64,000 bases of DNA from Trichaptum fuscoviolaceum (taxonomy: Eukaryota > Basidiomycota > Agaricomycetes > Hymenochaetales > Trichaptaceae): the NCBI GenBank assembly GCA_910574455.1, contig CAJSYZ010000005.1, positions 4,898,001 through 4,962,000 on the forward strand. The letters are read 5' to 3'. Below are positions 44,088 through 56,258 of this stretch, one piece after another (the stretch's first letter is position 1; each line of letters opens with the position of its first letter). Made by a program: the position numbers and the translations under genes. The notes beneath the pieces were generated by a model, which was not told the origin of the DNA, searched no databases, and saw only the letters and a program-made list of their open reading frames with translations.

Positions 44088-45525
44088 ATGTCTTTCGTCG
44101 TCGTTGTCGGCGCAGGTAAGCGCAAAAAGTTCTGGAGTAAACGCTCGAAAATAATTAGAATCATGATGCTTTCCGCGGGCAGGCGTTGTCGGATTGTCGA
44201 CTGCACTGAAGATCCAAGAAAAGGGACACAGTGTGACTGTTGTGGCGGAAGCATTCTCGGATGATGCTAAATCGACAAGATACACTAGTATATGGGCGGT
44301 GAGTAACGAGCAAGCTCCCTCCGGGTAGGCTGAACACTGAACTTTCGGGCCAGGGAGCGCATCACGTTAGCCTTGCAGGCGACGATGTCCGACAGCAGAG
44401 TACGTTGTCTATATATGTCTGAATTCTACTGAATATTGGAAGCTTATGTGCGCAATTCGGAGTAGAAATGGACAGAGAAACATTCCAAGTCATGTGGGAG
44501 ATGTCAGGAGACGATCATGAAGCAGAGCATTGTTTTCTACGCATCCCACAAGTAGAAAACTATTGCGAGGCAAGGCAAGGCTTCAATGCACTTGAGGTGA
44601 TGCCCGATGTAAGTCAATCTGAATTCTGGAACCGGGCCGAACGCGTGACCTTCTTGTTCTTACTTTTCTCATCAGTTTCGCAACCTCGAACAAAACGAAC
44701 TTTCTCCCGGGTCCCGGAGTGGGGTCGCGTTCACAACATTGACGATCGATAGCCCGGTGTACCTCAAATACTTGCTCTCCAAGTTCAACGAGAAGGGAGG
44801 CCGCGTTGTCCGGGCATCCATCCAGCATATTGCGCAAGTCGCAGAGGGCGCTTTCACTGATTCTGTCAAGCCGGAAGCGTTAGTCATCTGTGCTGGGATC
44901 GGAGCTCGATTCTTAGGCGGTGTCGAGGATAAAGATGTCTATCCGATCAGGGGACAAACCGTCCTCTTGAGAGCACCCTGGATCAAGTTCGGCCGGACAC
45001 AAAGCAGTGTAGACGGACTTTGGACGTATATCATTCCGAGGCGAAGTGGCGATGTACTGTCCCTTGGTCTACCTACGCACCTCTTACTTCACTCATGACG
45101 CCCTTTTTCCTAGATCATTGTTGGAGGCACGAAAGTCGAGAATGATTGGTACCCGCGACCAAGGCCAGAAACAACTGAGGACATACTGAAGCGCGGGCTG
45201 TTGCTTTGTCCAGAGCTGTCTCCGAACTATGCCACAAATCCCAATCCCACCATAGAGGACGTCAAACCAATCATCATCGAGGAAGGCTGCGGACTGCGAC
45301 CTGCACGCAAAGGCGGGATACGACTGGAGACCGATGTTGTAGAGACAAAGTCCGGGATCAAGACACCTGTTGTCTATAATTATGGGTATGTATCCTTTCG
45401 CTCGGTCGCCCCACTGGCTCACTCGTCATTGACTTTGCAGGCACGGAGGCTATGGATACCAATCTTCGTGGGGATCTGCAAGTATGGCAGTCGATCTGCT
45501 TGAGGGCGCGCTGAAGAAAACGTAG
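44088..45525 (+). CDS. D-amino-acid oxidase (FAD-dependent)
   Basis: Flavoenzyme that oxidises D-amino acids to keto acids, ammonia and hydrogen peroxide. Exons: 44088..44115, 44183..44298, 44354..44399, 44466..44608, 44676..45053, 45114..45385, 45441..45525; all phases close, 355 aa, a normal length. The N-terminus has the FAD-binding VVVVGAGVVGLSTAL; then RYTSIWAGAHH (flavin/active-site loop), VICAGIGARFLGG, RGQTVLLRAPW, YIIPRRSGD-IIVGGTKVENDWYP (substrate-side Arg), and the closing VYNYGHGGYGYQSSWGSA. The C-terminus ends LKKT, so the peroxisomal SKL-type signal found in many DAOs is missing; it may be cytosolic or use another signal. D-aspartate oxidase is the main alternative within the family. 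It is convergent with the next gene, only 73 bp away. Confidence 0.95.
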
Positions 45526-45598
45526 CAATATATTGTTTCCTTTTAGATACTCAAATGAAACATACAATGGAGCAAAATAAAGTACCAGTTGCCTGAGG

Positions 45599-47984
45599 CT
45601 AGAAATTCGGAGCGGGTTCCCAAAGGTCCATTCCCACCAAATTGGAATAGAACTTGAGAAGGTCGCACATATTGGGTCCAGTAAGGAAACGGTTAGAGAC
45701 TAGCATCTTAGAAAGATGTCAGGGCACGGTGAATTGTCATCTGACGTATTAATACTCACCAAAAGCCATACCCGCAATGCAGAGAACCCGGCAGCTCGAT
45801 GAATCATTCTCCAATACTCAGTAATGAATGCTTGGGCCCCCTTCTTATAGTCTTCGATGAATTCTTTCCTACAGCGAGCGCAACAATATTAGTTAGAATT
45901 TTCAGTCATCACTTTTTCTACTCGCCGGTGTAGAAAAATCCATCGAGACCAGAGAGCCTGCATGACTTTGTCTTCGTCTCTAACGGTATCGAGTTCAAAT
46001 ATATCTTCCTCTTTGTCAAGAATGTACCATGACATCAGCCCAAAGGGCTCCAAAGGTAACTCATTGAGGAGATCATATATCCTCGGCCCACCAGGGCGCG
46101 CAGAATACATGTGATCTGGCAGATAGGGATACACAGCAGACGGGCCGAGAAGATCTTCGTACGGAGGAGGCGTAGGGTATCTATCTGGCGCAGTCGGGTC
46201 AATAGGTCGTGGTGGTCGGTTGACAATGTTTATGCGTTCGGGTTGGGGAGCAAGTGCAGGGCTTGATGGAGGGCTCATAGGCGCCTTCATGGGGGAGCTG
46301 GTAAATGTACTCCGTGCGACAGAGGGTCCTCGTAGGAAGGGCTTATCCTCCTGCTCCGGTGTTCGATTCCTTTCATACAAAGCAGGAATATAGGCGCTAT
46401 CATCTTGCGCAACGTTGCCTTCACTAGAGAATCATTTTAACTCAGACTTGAGTCTTATTCCACACCTGAAAGTAAAACATACTCTATCTGATATTCTTCT
46501 TCGCTTTCCGAATCTGATGCTGGAACATCAGGTATAATAATACGAACGCATAGATCCTAGTCTCTCCATCAGAAATGCGAGTTGTTGAGAAGTAAAGAAC
46601 GCACATCTGGACCATCCAAAACGTTTGCTTCACATTCTCTGTGACCCTGTTCCAGATGCGATTGAAGTCCCTTCCGGTTAGAAAAGGGGACATTTCCGAA
46701 AAGTTTGCAAAGCGGGCACTTCCATCCCTTTGATCTTCCCGTATACATCAGCTGACCGAAGATATAAACCACCTTCACAATCGGAGCGTCTGCATATTGT
46801 GACTGCGAGAGAAGCCCAATCCCAAGCCTCTCAAGAGACCGGCTAAGATTTCGTCTGAGGAAAGGCAGTCGACCTGACTTCTGAACTATCACAGGAGCTA
46901 GGATGAGTTCCTCTAGTGCTGCTATGAGCTCTGGATCCGGCGAAGAAGAAGGTTCCATGTGTCTGTGACCATATGTCTGTTCATCTTCCGACGTGCTGAG
47001 ATTATCATCAGTTGAATGCGCAACATCTGATAATTCGTCAGTAAAAGAAGTTAGTCCTGTTCTCGGCCCTTCTACATATGGTTCCTCAAGCGTCTTCCTC
47101 GCGCCGCGAGCGTTCTTCGCGAATTTTTGAGATGCTGGTGTACTGATCTCCCAAACTCGAGTTTAGCCACGTTTGTCACAGTAATTATTTGTTGTCTGAC
47201 CTCAGTCTGCCGAAAAGCAAGCCACCCGCATCTTCGACCCTATCATCGGATATCCTAAATGAGAGAGTTTGTGTACATTATCCTAAAAACATTGACACTG
47301 AGTCTCACTCTGCTGCAACGACGACGTAATCGTTCTCAATCTTTCTCGTCTTGAGCAATGCCTTTGACGGTCGCATAGACTTTGCCACCTTCTTGCGGCT
47401 ATACGAACCGGCCTTGCGGTGTGGGATAGATTCGTCATCATCACTACCGCTATGGTATCTTCCAGCCTGGCTATCAACTCCGGTCACTTGAGGAGTCTTC
47501 GATGCTCTCGCTCTCGGGTTAGGCAAAATGGATTGCATCGCTGTACGCTCGCCATATTGTCGATCTCGAGAAAGTGAAGCCGTTATGCGGCTTGGACCAC
47601 CTCCGGACGACGACACCTTCGAGAGTGGTGGACTGGACAGAGGTGGTCGAGCGGATACGTTACGTGAAGGGGTACGGTGGATTTCTGCAACAATCGAAAA
47701 GTTATCAACTCAAATATCCGCAATTCAGAGAGTGTTTCACATCATACCCTCTCTAGTAGGCAAGGGTTGAGAGCTCGAACTTGCAAAGTTGCGCCCAGGC
47801 AAAGGGTTTGCTACCTGTGTAAATTGATGATGGGTTACGCTACGATTGCATTTCTTATTCACTTGCGAACATTGTTCAAAGTTGAAGACAAGCTTGGTGC
47901 TACAAGTTTGCGCCTTTTGGGGAGTGGTATTGCAGGCAATTTCTCTGCCCGTGATGGCGACCCTCGACTCTGATTGTCCGACAT
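45599..47984 (-). CDS. unknown protein with a C2H2-like zinc motif
   Basis: Nine exons on the minus strand close in phase: 47871..47984, 47748..47814, 47309..47684, 47201..47254, 46605..47142, 46483..46556, 45926..46423, 45760..45868, 45599..45706, giving 645 aa. I recognise no named family. The N-terminal half is Ser/Arg/Pro-rich and disordered, with a KRRK and several KK/RK clusters (likely nuclear). A zinc-finger-like segment, CPLCKLFGNVPFSNRKGLQSH followed by LEQGHREC, lies near residue 375, then an acidic Ser/Glu stretch, a Pro-rich region (PPRPIDPTAPDRYPTPPPY) and a folded C-terminal ~130 residues rich in aromatic residues (MSWYILD, LWSRWIFLHR, FITEYWRMIHRAAG, LLKFYSNLVGMDLW). Intron 7 needs a GC donor (CG|GCGAGT) to stay in frame. 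A regulatory or chromatin role is only a guess. Confidence 0.72.
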
Positions 47985-48647
47985 TACCGAGAAAAAGTAG
48001 AATAGAGAGCAGATAACAGACGATTTCTGGATTGAATCAGTCTATATCATAGAGTTCGCGGCGAAGAGAATGGAAAGAAGAAAGTTTCAATGTACAACAA
48101 TTTGAAGGAATCGAAAAATACATACGTAGGTAACTCCGTGCCGTGACTCGACTTCGAAGGAGCCTACTAGTATTTGCACATGTTTTGTCTGGTTTGTTGC
48201 TGCAGGCTACCTTGTCTGTAAACATTGTAGTAAAGGGGACGCCGAACAGTTGCCCTCCATCTGCATCATTGAATTTCGAGTTCCTGACTTCGGATCAAAT
48301 GGTTCGAGCCTACGCTTAAAAACGTCCATCTTGAACTTATTACTCAGACTGAAGCTGAGACTCACGCAATTAGCGACCTCGATCGCTCACCCTCCCACGC
48401 ACAATTTTTTGTAGGACGAACTTCAAACAGGGACATGGAAATCTACAGTAAAGGTAAGTACAACGAACAAGCTCTTTCCGGCGCGGTGGATTTCGTTTCA
48501 AACGCTCACATTTGCTGGACAGAACGATTATATTCGTGCGATTTCATAAGGTTGATAATATTGCGGCTCTAATGATGCATCTGCCATTAATTACTTGTGT
48601 TTCAAGTCGCCTCGCGGAAATATTGTTACATGTAAGTTCCGGTCGCA
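47985..48647. other. intergenic
   Basis: Upstream of the zinc-motif gene and downstream of the DUF829 gene. Short frames only; no family match, repeat or RNA recognised. A short mixed-sequence stretch near 48290-48320 contains GGTTCGAGCC, which resembles a tRNA T-arm, but no cloverleaf could be built. Confidence 0.4.
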
Positions 48648-49952
48648 TTATAGTTTGGCCCTATTCTTGAAAGATGCTGTCCTTCTCAAAGCCTCTTCCC
48701 ATAACCTATCAACCGCCGCCCAGTAACGTTCAGCGTCTGTCCTAACATGCGAAATATGCGCGCTATCAAGGCCAAATTTCTCAACATTAATGGGGTCCGT
48801 ACATTTATCAAATCCGCCGAAGGAACGTCTTCGCTGATCTGCGCGTAGTTCTTCCCGTAACTGACGTAAATGAGCTTCCACGTCTCTACAGACCACGACT
48901 TCGTCACCTTCGCTATAGAAATATAGACGAAGGGTTGAGTAGTCCGAAAGGCCCGGGATGATGTCTTTGCTCAGCAAACGACTATTCATCGCATAGAATG
49001 ATAGTCGCGAGCGGAGAAGGTAGAGGGAGGCCAGTAGTGTGGAAAATGCGATGGAAGCCGGGATAGCGGCTACGGACCTAATGAAGGGATTCTTGATTGA
49101 GGTCACATAACCTGAACCTCGCTGCATAATTCCGGCATGACTAGGGACCGAATCCAGAATGATAGCCAACGGCTCAAATGCGTCCCTTTGGATGGTATGG
49201 TCCGCAACTTGAAGTCTGGGCTTTCTCCAGGCTTCGCCACCTCGATTTCGCGACTTCAAGACACGCTCAAGTAAGTCCGTGAAACACGTAAACATGAAAC
49301 CACCTCCTGGATATCATTGTGAGTATTGATATAATCTATGGCACAGTTTGAAGAAACATAAGATACCGTCCGAAAGCACATGGACCAGAAGGCCATTCGA
49401 TCGATCTTTATAACGTTTTTGCTCGTGCATCTCTTCGAGGAGTAGTTCTATTGCTGGCATAAGTCGACGATCCTTTAAAAGAACATTTTCGATTCAGCCT
49501 CTAAACACGTGCAGGAGAAATTTGCAGTCGTGATCAAGCACGACTTGCCTTTTCATTTTGGGACAAGACAAGCCAGGGTGTAAAGGCCCTTATCACGAGC
49601 ATCGATGCCGAAGGCCACCTTTCCGTGTATCTGCTGAAGTAGTCTTTCTGCAGAGTATGCAAAGGAGCATTCACTAGAACGACATAAACAAATCTTTCAC
49701 ACTGCATGGGAAGCATTGCAATAACTAACTGAATCCGAATAAGAGGATCAACCTGTCACAACATTGTTAAATTCTGATGACTTAGGAGAAACAGACAGGA
49801 AACACAAACCGAGGAGCTTCTGAGCCCACGTCTGTGCTATGTTGCAGCGATCGGCGTAGTAGAGTTATTTCAGACAGCACTTGGAACCCGAGACTATTAA
49901 CTTTCACTCCTACGGGTGGGATGCTCAAGCGTTTCTTTATCTTGGTAGTCAT
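48648..49952 (-). CDS. DUF829/TMEM53-family alpha/beta-hydrolase-like protein
   Basis: Member of the DUF829 (TMEM53) family, which has an alpha/beta-hydrolase-like fold and, in animals, sits at the nuclear envelope; activity in fungi is unknown. Exons on the minus strand: 49810..49952, 49730..49752, 49549..49673, 49367..49472, 48648..49306; all phases close, 351 aa. Family signatures: LILLFGFMNAPLHTLQK at the N-terminus, a LVHVLSDGGG block (the position of the nucleophile elbow, here Ser-Asp-Gly-Gly), ILDSVPSHAG, LYFYSEGDEVVVCRDVEAH and a closing SAHISHVRTDAERYWAAV. A hydrophobic stretch IPASIAFSTLLASLYLL may touch membrane. Intron 3 has a classic GC donor (AAG|GCAAGT) demanded by the frame. 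The ATG at 49952 is the first in frame. Confidence 0.9.
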
Positions 49953-51251
49953 CGACAAATGAAGTTGTGACACGAGAGGAATGGCGAGCGCGAATAACAG
50001 CAATGCATGTCATTTTTGATGCTCAAGCTATCATTGAAGTAGAGGCGTTCGACCATAATGGTATCTCATGTGAGATCTCACATGAGACTTAGCAGCCTAC
50101 ATTGTGCTTAGAACCTCACTCTGTTAAAGTAACCCCCGAAACAACCTCCCGACCTGAACCGTCCATTTCGGAAGGCAGAGGAGCGTTATGGGTGTCATCA
50201 CCAGGGAAAGATCACAAGTAAGGGAGGAGAAGGCAGGAGCAGAAGAGAAAGGAAAAGAAAGGGTAATAAGTGCAAACGCCGAGGCGGCAAATTTTCGGAG
50301 GTTCAATAACTTGAATGGCACTGCGGCAGTCAGGCTAATGCCGGGAAGCCGGAATCCTCGTCCTCTCGACTGACGACTGGTCGCCAATCTCGACAAAGTA
50401 ATTCCAAGACAAAATATCTTGGATTCACCCGCAGATCAACGGTTCAGCTGACAACTACATTGAAGAATGGCCCGAGTTCGATACGATACTCAATAATCAT
50501 ACTATGAGTGCACCGTTTATCATTTCTTGCGACTCAATGAAGCTCATATGTCTTAAGACATGCCGTGGTGCTTACGCGAAGAGACCGAATCAATGCCACC
50601 TTCGGTGAGTACACCGCCGGACAGACTGCAGTAGACACGGCACCAAGTTAATTAACTTGTCATCCTAGAAGCCTGGAATCCTTGACAGCGTAAGGCAGTT
50701 CTGAAGCTTCAGAATGAGAAGAATGCCTGAAGTTAACGCTCGTCAAGAATACTACGCGAACAACTTTCAGAGTGGGACACGTTATATTCCATCTATGTTG
50801 GAAGTGGAAGGCCCTAATCCGCGAAGAACCCACTGATCCTAGCGCCGAATCTCGTTCAGAATGCGCCCTCCATGTTTTTTCTCTCCGTAAATAGATTTAT
50901 AGAGGGAGTAGGACTCCAGAAGGAAGAGTCTCGGTATTGTGGGTGTGTGGTGATAAGACAGCCGGAAAATATGCATAGCCAAAAACCGGAAATTGAAGCC
51001 AGAACACGTGTGCCTGCGCTGCCGCTGGCAGATATTATTATCTCCCGATAAGGAAGTTATACAGGCGTGGGAGTGCCAGTGCTACTAGTATGTAGTAGTA
51101 CGCCAGTCACTGACGACTCGGACACCCACTGACTCGGAGCCGATGGTCCGTTTATCTCTTCGGGAGTCAAATCGAAACCCAGACACATACTTATCTCTTC
51201 GAGTCTTTCTTTCCAACTACAACAATCGCAATTCTTTTTCTTCCTCACTTA
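49953..51251. other. intergenic, divergent promoters
   Basis: 1.3 kb between the DUF829 gene (-) and the dioxygenase (+). It contains a short inverted repeat, TCTCATGTGAGATCTCACATGAGA, near 50063-50086. No coding exon could be supported; small frames at 50124-50396 and 51057-51248 show no family resemblance. Confidence 0.4.
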
Positions 51252-52888
51252 ATGATGGACACTGTACTTCAAGCTGCGGAGAACGCGGACTATGGTTTTA
51301 AGAACATACCAATTATGTGAGGAAATGACGCTTTTCCGGGTACTAAAGTGCATACTGATGGTTGTACATTCAGCGACATGAAGGAGGCCTCCAATCCGGA
51401 CTTATCGGTTAGACGACAAGTTGCTAACGCTATCCGTGATGCTTGTATTAACGTCGGATTTTTCTACGGTATTACTTCGTTGCAAGAATGCATAAGTCTA
51501 GCGCTAATCATATAGTATATGCACGTAGTAAAAAATCATGGCATACCGGAAGAGCATATCGAGCTGGCCGTTGAAGCCGGGAAGAGGTTCTTCGCTTTAC
51601 CAGATGAGGTGAAAGCAAAGGTGATCGCGCAATACACTGTATCTGTGCTTGAAAACCTATGCTAAGCCTCCTATATGAAGTGCGACATTCAAAAATCCGC
51701 CACCTTCCTAGGTTACAACGGGTTCCTGAAGCAAAATCTCGATCCCGAAAACGCAGGTGATATGCATGAAGCATTTAACATTGGTCCGGATAAAGATGAT
51801 GGGAATGAAAATCATGCCATGTCCAGTCCGAATCTTTGGCCCACAGAGGACCTTCCGGACTTTAAGGGCGATACATTGAAATACTAGTACGGAGTCATCG
51901 TGATATTCCTCTTCTGGGGAAGTCGTTGCTAATGCTATACCATACAGCAATGATGCGGTCGACCTCGGAAAGAAGTTGTTCCCTTTGTTCGCCTTAGCAC
52001 TTGATCTTAAGGAAGACTTCTTCACGGACAAGGTAAATTCGATGCCCCTTTTTGTACACAATGATACTGAAACTCTCTCCTCGCACAGACGAAAGAGACA
52101 GCTGCAATTATGAGAGTAATCCACTATCCCCCTCAGACGGGACCTCATGATGACAGAGTGATCGGTATTGGTGCTCATACTGAGTGAGTCGTAGCATAAG
52201 CTTCATCGGTTGGGTTCAATATATGCTAAAGGTGTCGTTCTCTTGCTTAACTAAATATCAGTTTCGAGGTACGTTAAAGTTAATCAACTTGAGGTGAACC
52301 TTCAGGCTCGTCTTTAACTACTGCTTACTTTGTATTAGAGCTTCACCATTCTGTGGCAGGAGCCCGGAGTTCAGGCCTTGCAGGTACTGAACGCAAAGAA
52401 CGAATGGATCAATGCCCCTCCCATTCCTGGAACACTGGTAATAAAGTGCGCCATTTTCTATCTGTTTTCTTTCACCTATATTCACTGCTTGTGTGGTCCA
52501 CAGTCTCGGGGATCAGCTTCAAGCCTGGACCAGTGAGTCCTTTCCTTCCGTTAACACACATCATGGTTGGTTCTCACCAGGCGCCGCTCCCTACTGTTCT
52601 AGATGATGTGTTCAGATCAACAAAGCACCGTGCAATCAACAGAACAGGGAAGGAACGCTACTCCATGCCCCTTTTCTTCGGCGTCGATTACAGTGTTATG
52701 CTCGAGGTCTGTCTCTTCCCCCCCCCCCCCCCCACACCTCCCTACTGCCCCTCATCTTATCCTGAACGCGTAACATATAGGCAATTCCGACTTGTGTCTC
52801 AGCTGAGCGACCAGCCAAGTACGAGACAATTTCGGCTGCAGATTTCGTGAAAATAAGGGTCGATAAGGCGTACGGTGCCAAGAAATAA
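51252..52888 (+). CDS. 2-oxoglutarate/Fe(II) dioxygenase, isopenicillin-N-synthase-like
   Basis: Non-heme iron oxygenase of the IPNS/gibberellin-oxidase-like group; the substrate is unknown. Eleven exons close in phase: 51252..51316, 51374..51468, 51529..51620, 51681..51886, 51948..52032, 52089..52183, 52262..52268, 52339..52445, 52504..52532, 52603..52706, 52781..52888, giving 330 aa. Iron ligands: H211 and D213 (GAHTDFE) and H269 (STKHRAIN); the 2-oxoglutarate Arg/Ser pair is R279-x-S281 (ERYSMP). The N-terminal DIOX_N-like part has VGFFYVKNHGI and FFALPDEVKAK. Exon 7 is only 7 nt long, yet it supplies the D213 codon end and FE, so it is functionally required. The last intron has a run of 16 C near its donor. 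Common in fungi, in catabolism or secondary metabolism; no cluster partners nearby. Confidence 0.93.
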
Positions 52889-54332
52889 AATAGATCTGTC
52901 TGGGAGATGGGTGCATTAATTTCTAGAATACACATCACGATAAGTGACTTACTCAGGAACACCTGGAGCTTGATAGACAAAACTGATATTTAGAGTTATT
53001 GTAGCTACACAATTTGAATGAAATAAAATAGAGGGACTGAAAGGATTTTCGGAAAAATTAGCGCTTTAGTCACGTAGTAGAACATTATTATCAAGTTGTA
53101 GATGATGTCTTTGTTCGAGGAGAATGAAAGCTGAGCTTACTTCCCCTTTTCTTCATGTCAGGCAACTGGAAGAACTCTCGCGGAAGAAGAGGTTCAGACT
53201 GCTCTGAGCGTTGGAAATACAATGAAATTGAAAGAGAGGGATAATACACAAGAGCTATTACAGATAAAAAATTCTAACCTTTGAGCCAAACGAAAAGAAC
53301 GGACGGCTTCCATTCGACGAGTGCATGCACTTTGAGGGGGGGAAGGAGGGGAAGGAGGGGAGAGAGAGAGAAAGGCGGAAGAAGGAAAGTGGTAGATTAA
53401 ATACTGGAAGAACTTAGCGAAGCTTCAGCGCTACATCCCCTCCGGAACCCCGCCAGCGCATCGTAGGACACGCCGGCCGGAATTGTATTCAGGTTTCCCT
53501 GTCCGCACGCCGTAAGTCCATCAATACCCGTAGGCTAGGATTGGCGATAATCGTCACCTATGACGATAGCAGAGCTAGAATGTGTAGTCGCGGTAAGAAA
53601 AGTGAATGCGTAGTGTGCTCTCAGATATTCTATTTGGAGGATCTTGAAGGAGAAGTGGGGAAACCCGTGCAACCGTGAGTGCTGGACAGTTCACCGAAGG
53701 CGGCGGAGTAGTCGCGGGGGGTGGTACTCTTCAACATTGTGGAGGTCATTTTCGAAAGTAGTAGCGATGAAGGTAATAAATGTTGCCCTAGGGTACAGAA
53801 TGGTAGTGCTAAAGGAAGAGGTGGTGCTTCTGGTAGTCGACAGAGTAGCTGATATACAGTATGGGATGTTTTGTGTAGAATATCTGTAGGTAGTCGCGGT
53901 TGTTGTGATTGCGGGACTTCTTACCAGAGAACTACTTTATATATTGTTCAACATACCCAACCTGGTTTTCACAGCTCTGTGCCTTTGCCTTCTCTCCGTT
54001 CGCTTATCGCCAATCAGTTGCGATTCAGTTCCGCAACAAAGCATCTAAAAAGGGATGTAATTGACGCCTCATGATCGCCCCCGAAAGCAAAGCGGCAAGT
54101 TGTTGCTCTTCTCATGAGAAAGGGGTCGGAAAATGCATATGCATTGGAAGGGTGATGGGTCATGGCTGTTAGAGTGAAGAGCACAACCAGTGGTCGTTAT
54201 TCAAAGTTTCGGCATCATCTCGGCACTGCCAGTGGCACTTCAAGTTCCCCAGCCTGAGGGCCGTGCGAAAGACTCGAACTCAGCCTTTGACTCCTGAGTG
54301 AAGTGGAAAACGCGCAACCCAGCACGTTCATC
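52889..54332. other. intergenic with a purine-rich tract
   Basis: No supported gene in 1.4 kb. A purine-rich simple-sequence tract (GGGGAAGG and GAGA repeats) lies at about 53335-53395. A frame at 53644-53889 is Val/Arg-rich, has no homologue I know, and is likely chance. Confidence 0.4.
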
Positions 54333-55350
54333 ATGCACTCGGACTCGGAATGGGACTCGGAGTCGGATCCTGGCTTATACTTGCAGGTGTGAGTGTCCAA
54401 CTCATATATATGGGCCTGCAGCATAAAAACCTTGTGCTTTGTATACAGCGTAAATGTGGACAAAAAGCAAGTTTACTATCTTGGAGACTTGTTTCACGAA
54501 GGTGACGCTTCACAAAGCTTTGGAATGGAGAGTTTGATCCCATTCAAAACGTTCGAATGGAAGCCATTGGGTGAACTTATGGAGAAAGAAGGGTAAGCTT
54601 AATAGATTCAATGGGATAGTATCTATCGTATGAATCGAAATCCTATGCAGAATCAAGTATCGCAAAATGTGCGTACCGCGTGGTCTCGGGCAGCTCGAAA
54701 TCCCTGAGGAGCTCATATACTTGATCTTCGACCACATCGATGGTGTACGCACTGCGTTCCGGCTCGGAGCCGCCAACACACGACTCATGATCATAGGCGA
54801 AAGGCGCATCAAAGAACTCATGGACGTCTCCAACTGGACAGGCGTTCGGCTCATCTGCGTTGAGGATGGTGATCACGATATTGACCTCCCTGAAGGATTG
54901 GACACGGGCGACGTCTACGGAGACTTTGAATGTCATGAGGAGCCTTGTACACACGAAGACCTTGCAGAAGGCCTCGAATCGGATACTCCCGAATATCGCA
55001 TTGCATATGACTTGGCCATACCCATGTCCATAGAACCTGAAGTCATTTGGAACCTCACGAAGAACGTTTACGTCCGGGCCGATGCCATACCTGAAGATAT
55101 CACCAGTGAATTTCCTGATGAATACATTATGGGGTGGATCCTGCTTCTGTATATAATCTGGACTAATTCAGACGAACTTCACCGAGGCAAATGGGCGGGA
55201 GATAGGTTTGAGTTGACAGGAAAAGACGTACTGAAAACGCGCCTAAAGGAAGACGGGCGTAAATGGACAAATGTCAGCAAAAAAGCTGTCAAGCTCCTCT
55301 CAAATTCATGTGTATTTAGCAGAATACTAGGATTAGCGCGGGCCTACTAG
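54333..55350 (+). CDS. F-box-like protein
   Basis: Three exons join in phase: 54333..54388, 54449..54592, 54651..55350, giving 299 aa. The N-terminus is an acidic Ser/Glu/Asp stretch (HSDSESEWDSESDPG). Around residue 80 an F-box-like helix pair appears, LEIPEELIYLIFDHIDG, followed by VRTAFRLGAANTRLMIIGERRI, which resembles the start of Agaricomycete F-box proteins that recruit targets to SCF ubiquitin ligases. The rest contains acidic and Trp/Tyr-rich segments (LLLYIIWTNSDELHRGKW) without recognised repeats. The weak F-box makes the role uncertain; it could simply be a member of a large lineage-specific family. It is convergent with the BUR1 kinase gene about 0.9 kb away. Confidence 0.7.
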
Positions 55351-56258
55351 TAATTCGGCTTTACTAGGCCGGTATTTCCCTTCGTCGTCGACTTCCTTTC
55401 GTTCAGGCAGTTTCTGTAATCTACAATCAACTCGCCTTGGAGACAATAGTCCACCTAGATTTCTGGCTTTTCTTCTATAGTCGAGTGCTTCTGTGAGCCT
55501 GCAAGACGCGCATAACTTTGCGGTTACCGTCATGGGATGATGGTAGGCCTTCCTTGCTTTCCGTAGAGGTCTTCTGCCAGCATTTTCACTTCTCAGTCCA
55601 GAACTACTTAGAATCCTAGTCAATAGCCGATGTGGATCTTATACACTTTGACAAGTGAACGAACAGGTAGTTGTCGGGATAAGTCACCCACTGCTCTCCC
55701 TGCAGCAATGATGCGGAGGCTTCCCCGTCTGTTCCAAAGCAGAGTAGAAATTACCTCTACATATCTGAGGCAGACATCAAGTCTATAGTAGCGTGTATCG
55801 GTGTATAACATCCACTTTTGTCATAACATATCAGTATCAACACTAGGAAACAACATGAAACATAAGATATAGATGCTAGTAATTCAGGTCGTCCATCAAG
55901 TATACATTCTTCATCCAGATGCTCCCTCTCATTCCCTACCCTTCATGAGGGAGCAAGAGATTTGCAGATCGACCTGTTTCTAGCTCACACAACTATGAGA
56001 TGAAGGTCTTTTGGCTAGGGACCACATACAAAGAGAATGAACAAAAATTTCTCAATTATATATAACAGTGTACATCTAATCGTGTTCTACAAGTTAAGTG
56101 CGGTGGGGGTAGAAAGTGTGGCGTATGTTTATGTTGGACAGCGAGACAGAGTAACAAGAAATATGCAATTAATATAAGAGCACAGTCCTTTTGAGTGAAA
56201 CCCGGAAATAGAAACATCGAAAGCGGACCGCACAACTGTGCGGGACCTTTTACGATTT
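55351..56258. other. intergenic, convergent 3' regions
   Basis: Between the F-box-like gene (+) and the BUR1 gene (-). The AT-rich half near 56010-56250 likely holds the 3' UTR of BUR1. Frames at 55333-55811 show no family resemblance. No repeats seen. Confidence 0.4.

Noticed and set aside
48290..48320. tRNA-like GGTTCGAGCC
   Set aside because: Looks like a T-arm, but no matching acceptor, D or anticodon stems could be built around it.
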